Shown here one piece after another: positions 62,390 through 64,000 of a DNA stretch of 64,000 nucleotides. Every line of letters begins with the position of its first letter. Positions within the stretch are counted from its first letter, which is position 1. The stretch is from NCBI GenBank assembly GCA_021791875.1, contig JAJYVU010000009.1, positions 1-64,000 of the forward strand. The letters run 5' to 3'. Origin of the DNA: Acidobacteriota bacterium (lineage in GTDB: Bacteria > Acidobacteriota > Terriglobia > Terriglobales > Acidobacteriaceae). Below the pieces are notes generated by a model. The model was not told the DNA's origin. It ran no database searches and worked only from the letters and a program-made list of their open reading frames with translations. Made by a program: the position numbers and the translations under genes.

Positions 62390-64000
62390 TTGATGGGAGG
62401 AGAAACAGCGGACCATGCCCAGAGCGCGCAGGACCGGATCCCGTTCTTCGATTCCCAGGGCGAGCCAACGAAAGTATTCGTCTTCAAAACCTGGCGAGTC
62501 GTACGAGAAGGCACGGAACGCTGAGGGCATATAACGGATTTGCGCCAAAAACCCGAGTTTCCCTCGAAGTTCCGCCGCCCGGCTCTCATTGCCACAGGTC
62601 GCGTGGGTTGCAGCTGCAAAGCTGAGTGTCGCAGGGTCTTCGGGAGCAAAGCCTAAAGAACGTTCGGCCGCCTCCGCCGCGCCTTCCTTGTTGCCGCGGA
62701 AAGCCCTGCTCTTGCCCAGAAACCAATAGAGCCGTAAGAATGCAGGATCATCTGCGAGCACACGGGTCGCTTCCCTTTCGAATTGATCAAAGAGGCCCCT
62801 GTAGACCAGATTGCACGCGAAGTCGGCATTGACATGCGGAGAAAGCGGATCGAGGACGAGCGCGCGCTTCAGCCAGGTCGCGCCTTCTTCAAACCTTCCT
62901 GTAGGCTGCAGATAGGAAGTGGCGTACTTGGCCACGGCCATTGCATAGTTTGGATTGCGTTCAAGGCAACGACAAATCTCGATGCCGCACTGCTCTGAGT
63001 TCCACCCCCAGGCGTTTTCCAGCATTCCGAGTGAACAATACGGTTCTCCAAGTTGGGGGTCGATCTCGATCGCCTTTCGCGCGTAAGCCTGCGCTCGTGG
63101 CATCACCTCTTTCGGTCTTCCATAGCCATAGAAGCCCTGCAGGAAAAGGCAATCGGCCAATCCTGAATATGCGCCCGCGCAGGCGGGATCACGTTCAATG
63201 GCCTGCTGGAAGAAACTCGCTGCTTTGCGCAGGGCCTCGGGGTTCCAGCGATGCCACCAATAGCGCCCCTTAAGGTAGAGCGCGTGAGCTTCGGCATCAA
63301 CAACTTTCACAGAAGGGGTGAGGTGTCGCGGCAGTTCAATCTTCAATGCCGCAACGATCGCTGTAGCAATCTCATCCTGAAGCTGAAATACAGCTGTCAG
63401 TCTGCGCTCAAATTTGCCGGCCCAGATATGGCAGCCGTCATGGACGTTGACGAGTTGCGCGTGAATTCGGAGTTGCTCGTTGTTACGTCGCACGCTGCCT
63501 TCGAGTACGGTGTCAACCTGCAACATCGAGCCGATGCCCCGGATATCGTCGGCACAGCCTTTGAACTTGAACGAACTGGTGCGGGCCACGACTTTGAGCC
63601 CTGGGACTCGGGTGAGTGCGGTGATGAGCTCATCCGTCAGGCCGTCAGCGAAGCAGTCGTCATCCGGGTCCGTGCCGAGGCATGTGAACGGCAGCACCAC
63701 CACACTGCCGGCGAAGGCCGGCTCAGCGGGCCGATCCGTGCGCACGAATTCTGGAGCGTAGGTTCCCCTTGGGAAGACCAGCCTCAGTGTTTCGTTCGCG
63801 CCTTCCGATTCGTAGTACTGTTCGAGTTTCTTGCGGAGACGGGCGAATTCGACACGCACGATCGAACTTGCGTCCGAGTCATATCCCGGCTTACGGCCGA
63901 AGACCGTTACCCCAAGCACAGACTCTTTCAGTGAATCGGTGCGCCCCGCGAGGGATTCGGCGACGGTATGCCGCAGCAGGTCTCGCAACCGCACTGAATT
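62300..64000 (-). CDS. TolB/FlgO-like N-domain plus TPR protein (5' end cut by window)
   Basis: The frame is open to the right edge, so its start lies outside. Visible: a basic helical region (LKESVLGVTVFGRKPGYD, IVRVEFARLRKKLEQYYE) typical of acidobacterial winged-helix/TPR regulators, a FlgO/TolB-like domain (SVVVLPFTCLGTDPDDDCFADGLTDEL-type block, VVARTSSFKFKG), then about eight TPR-like repeats (~residues 235-520; for example AYARKAIEIDPQLGEPYCSL). No cyclase or kinase domain is seen. It is probably an adaptor or regulator; its role is unknown. Its 3' end overlaps the acyl-ligase gene by 90 bp. Confidence 0.8.
   Translation of the reverse strand, partial: NSVRLRDLLRHTVAESLAGRTDSLKESVLGVTVFGRKPGYDSDASSIVRVEFARLRKKLEQYYESEGANETLRLVFPRGTYAPEFVRTDRPAEPAFAGSVVVLPFTCLGTDPDDDCFADGLTDELITALTRVPGLKVVARTSSFKFKGCADDIRGIGSMLQVDTVLEGSVRRNNEQLRIHAQLVNVHDGCHIWAGKFERRLTAVFQLQDEIATAIVAALKIELPRHLTPSVKVVDAEAHALYLKGRYWWHRWNPEALRKAASFFQQAIERDPACAGAYSGLADCLFLQGFYGYGRPKEVMPRAQAYARKAIEIDPQLGEPYCSLGMLENAWGWNSEQCGIEICRCLERNPNYAMAVAKYATSYLQPTGRFEEGATWLKRALVLDPLSPHVNADFACNLVYRGLFDQFEREATRVLADDPAFLRLYWFLGKSRAFRGNKEGAAEAAERSLGFAPEDPATLSFAAATHATCGNESRAAELRGKLGFLAQIRYMPSAFRAFSYDSPGFEDEYFRWLALGIEERDPVLRALGMVRCFSSHQSDPRYDLAVEKLGIGKQHVAQSAPVDLAG

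Overview
The window looks like a chromosomal segment of a high-GC, Gram-negative heterotroph, most likely an acidobacterium of the Acidobacteriaceae (Terriglobus/Granulicella/Edaphobacter-like). The basis is gene content and protein style: a class II ribonucleotide reductase, a TolB/FlgO-like plus TPR protein, an IPT/TIG-repeat lipoprotein, an orphan secretin, MacAB-type efflux, CIRCE-controlled groESL and the hemX-A-C-D order. This is inference from remembered family resemblance; no database search was possible.

Layout. 1-8.6 kb: 5'-truncated smc, then purC-cvpA, a small Fis-type HTH protein, a HAD phosphatase and an orphan secretin. 8.6-15.7 kb: a lower-GC methyltransferase, pfkA, inositol-phosphate synthase, DedA, endonuclease III with a basic tail, and a secreted BNR/sialidase-like protein. 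15.8-19.7 kb: a tightly overlapping hemX-hemA-hemC-hemD operon on the minus strand. 20-26.5 kb: mutS-nagZ-anmK-lipoprotein SBP, with overlapping stops and starts, which reads as DNA repair joined to peptidoglycan recycling. 26.5-29.1 kb: groES and groEL behind a sigma-70-like promoter, a CIRCE operator and a hairpin-rich leader. 29.1-34.8 kb: Rieske ferredoxin, zinc-ribbon protein, a degenerate alpha/beta hydrolase, purQ, a PHP-type tyrosine phosphatase, an SDR and formate-THF ligase. 34.9-40.6 kb: secreted glutaminyl cyclase, 5-oxoprolinase and an MFS transporter, a possible pyroglutamate salvage locus with two palindromes between the divergent oxoprolinase and MFS genes. 40.7-50 kb: PAS-GGDEF, a frameshifted monooxygenase-like gene, a MacA/ATPase/MacB efflux set, a P-type cation ATPase and an AI-2E-family permease.

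50-64 kb is more accessory in character: a large lipoprotein with seven IPT/TIG repeats, an unrecognised gene with a strong Shine-Dalgarno site, class II ribonucleotide reductase, a nitroreductase, gene-poor stretches and a secreted orphan protein. It then has a 3' half of a tRNA-Leu gene flanked by inverted repeats, which I read as an attachment-site scar. Beyond it lie an acyl-CoA-ligase-type enzyme and a TPR protein that runs off the right edge.

Housekeeping (purine, one-carbon, haem, chaperonin, repair, wall recycling) dominates the left two thirds. No CRISPR array, insertion sequence, rRNA or complete tRNA was seen. The best candidates for new biology are the pyroglutamate locus with its twin palindromes, the IPT lipoprotein, the tRNA-Leu scar, the poly-A frameshift and several enzymes with altered active-site residues.
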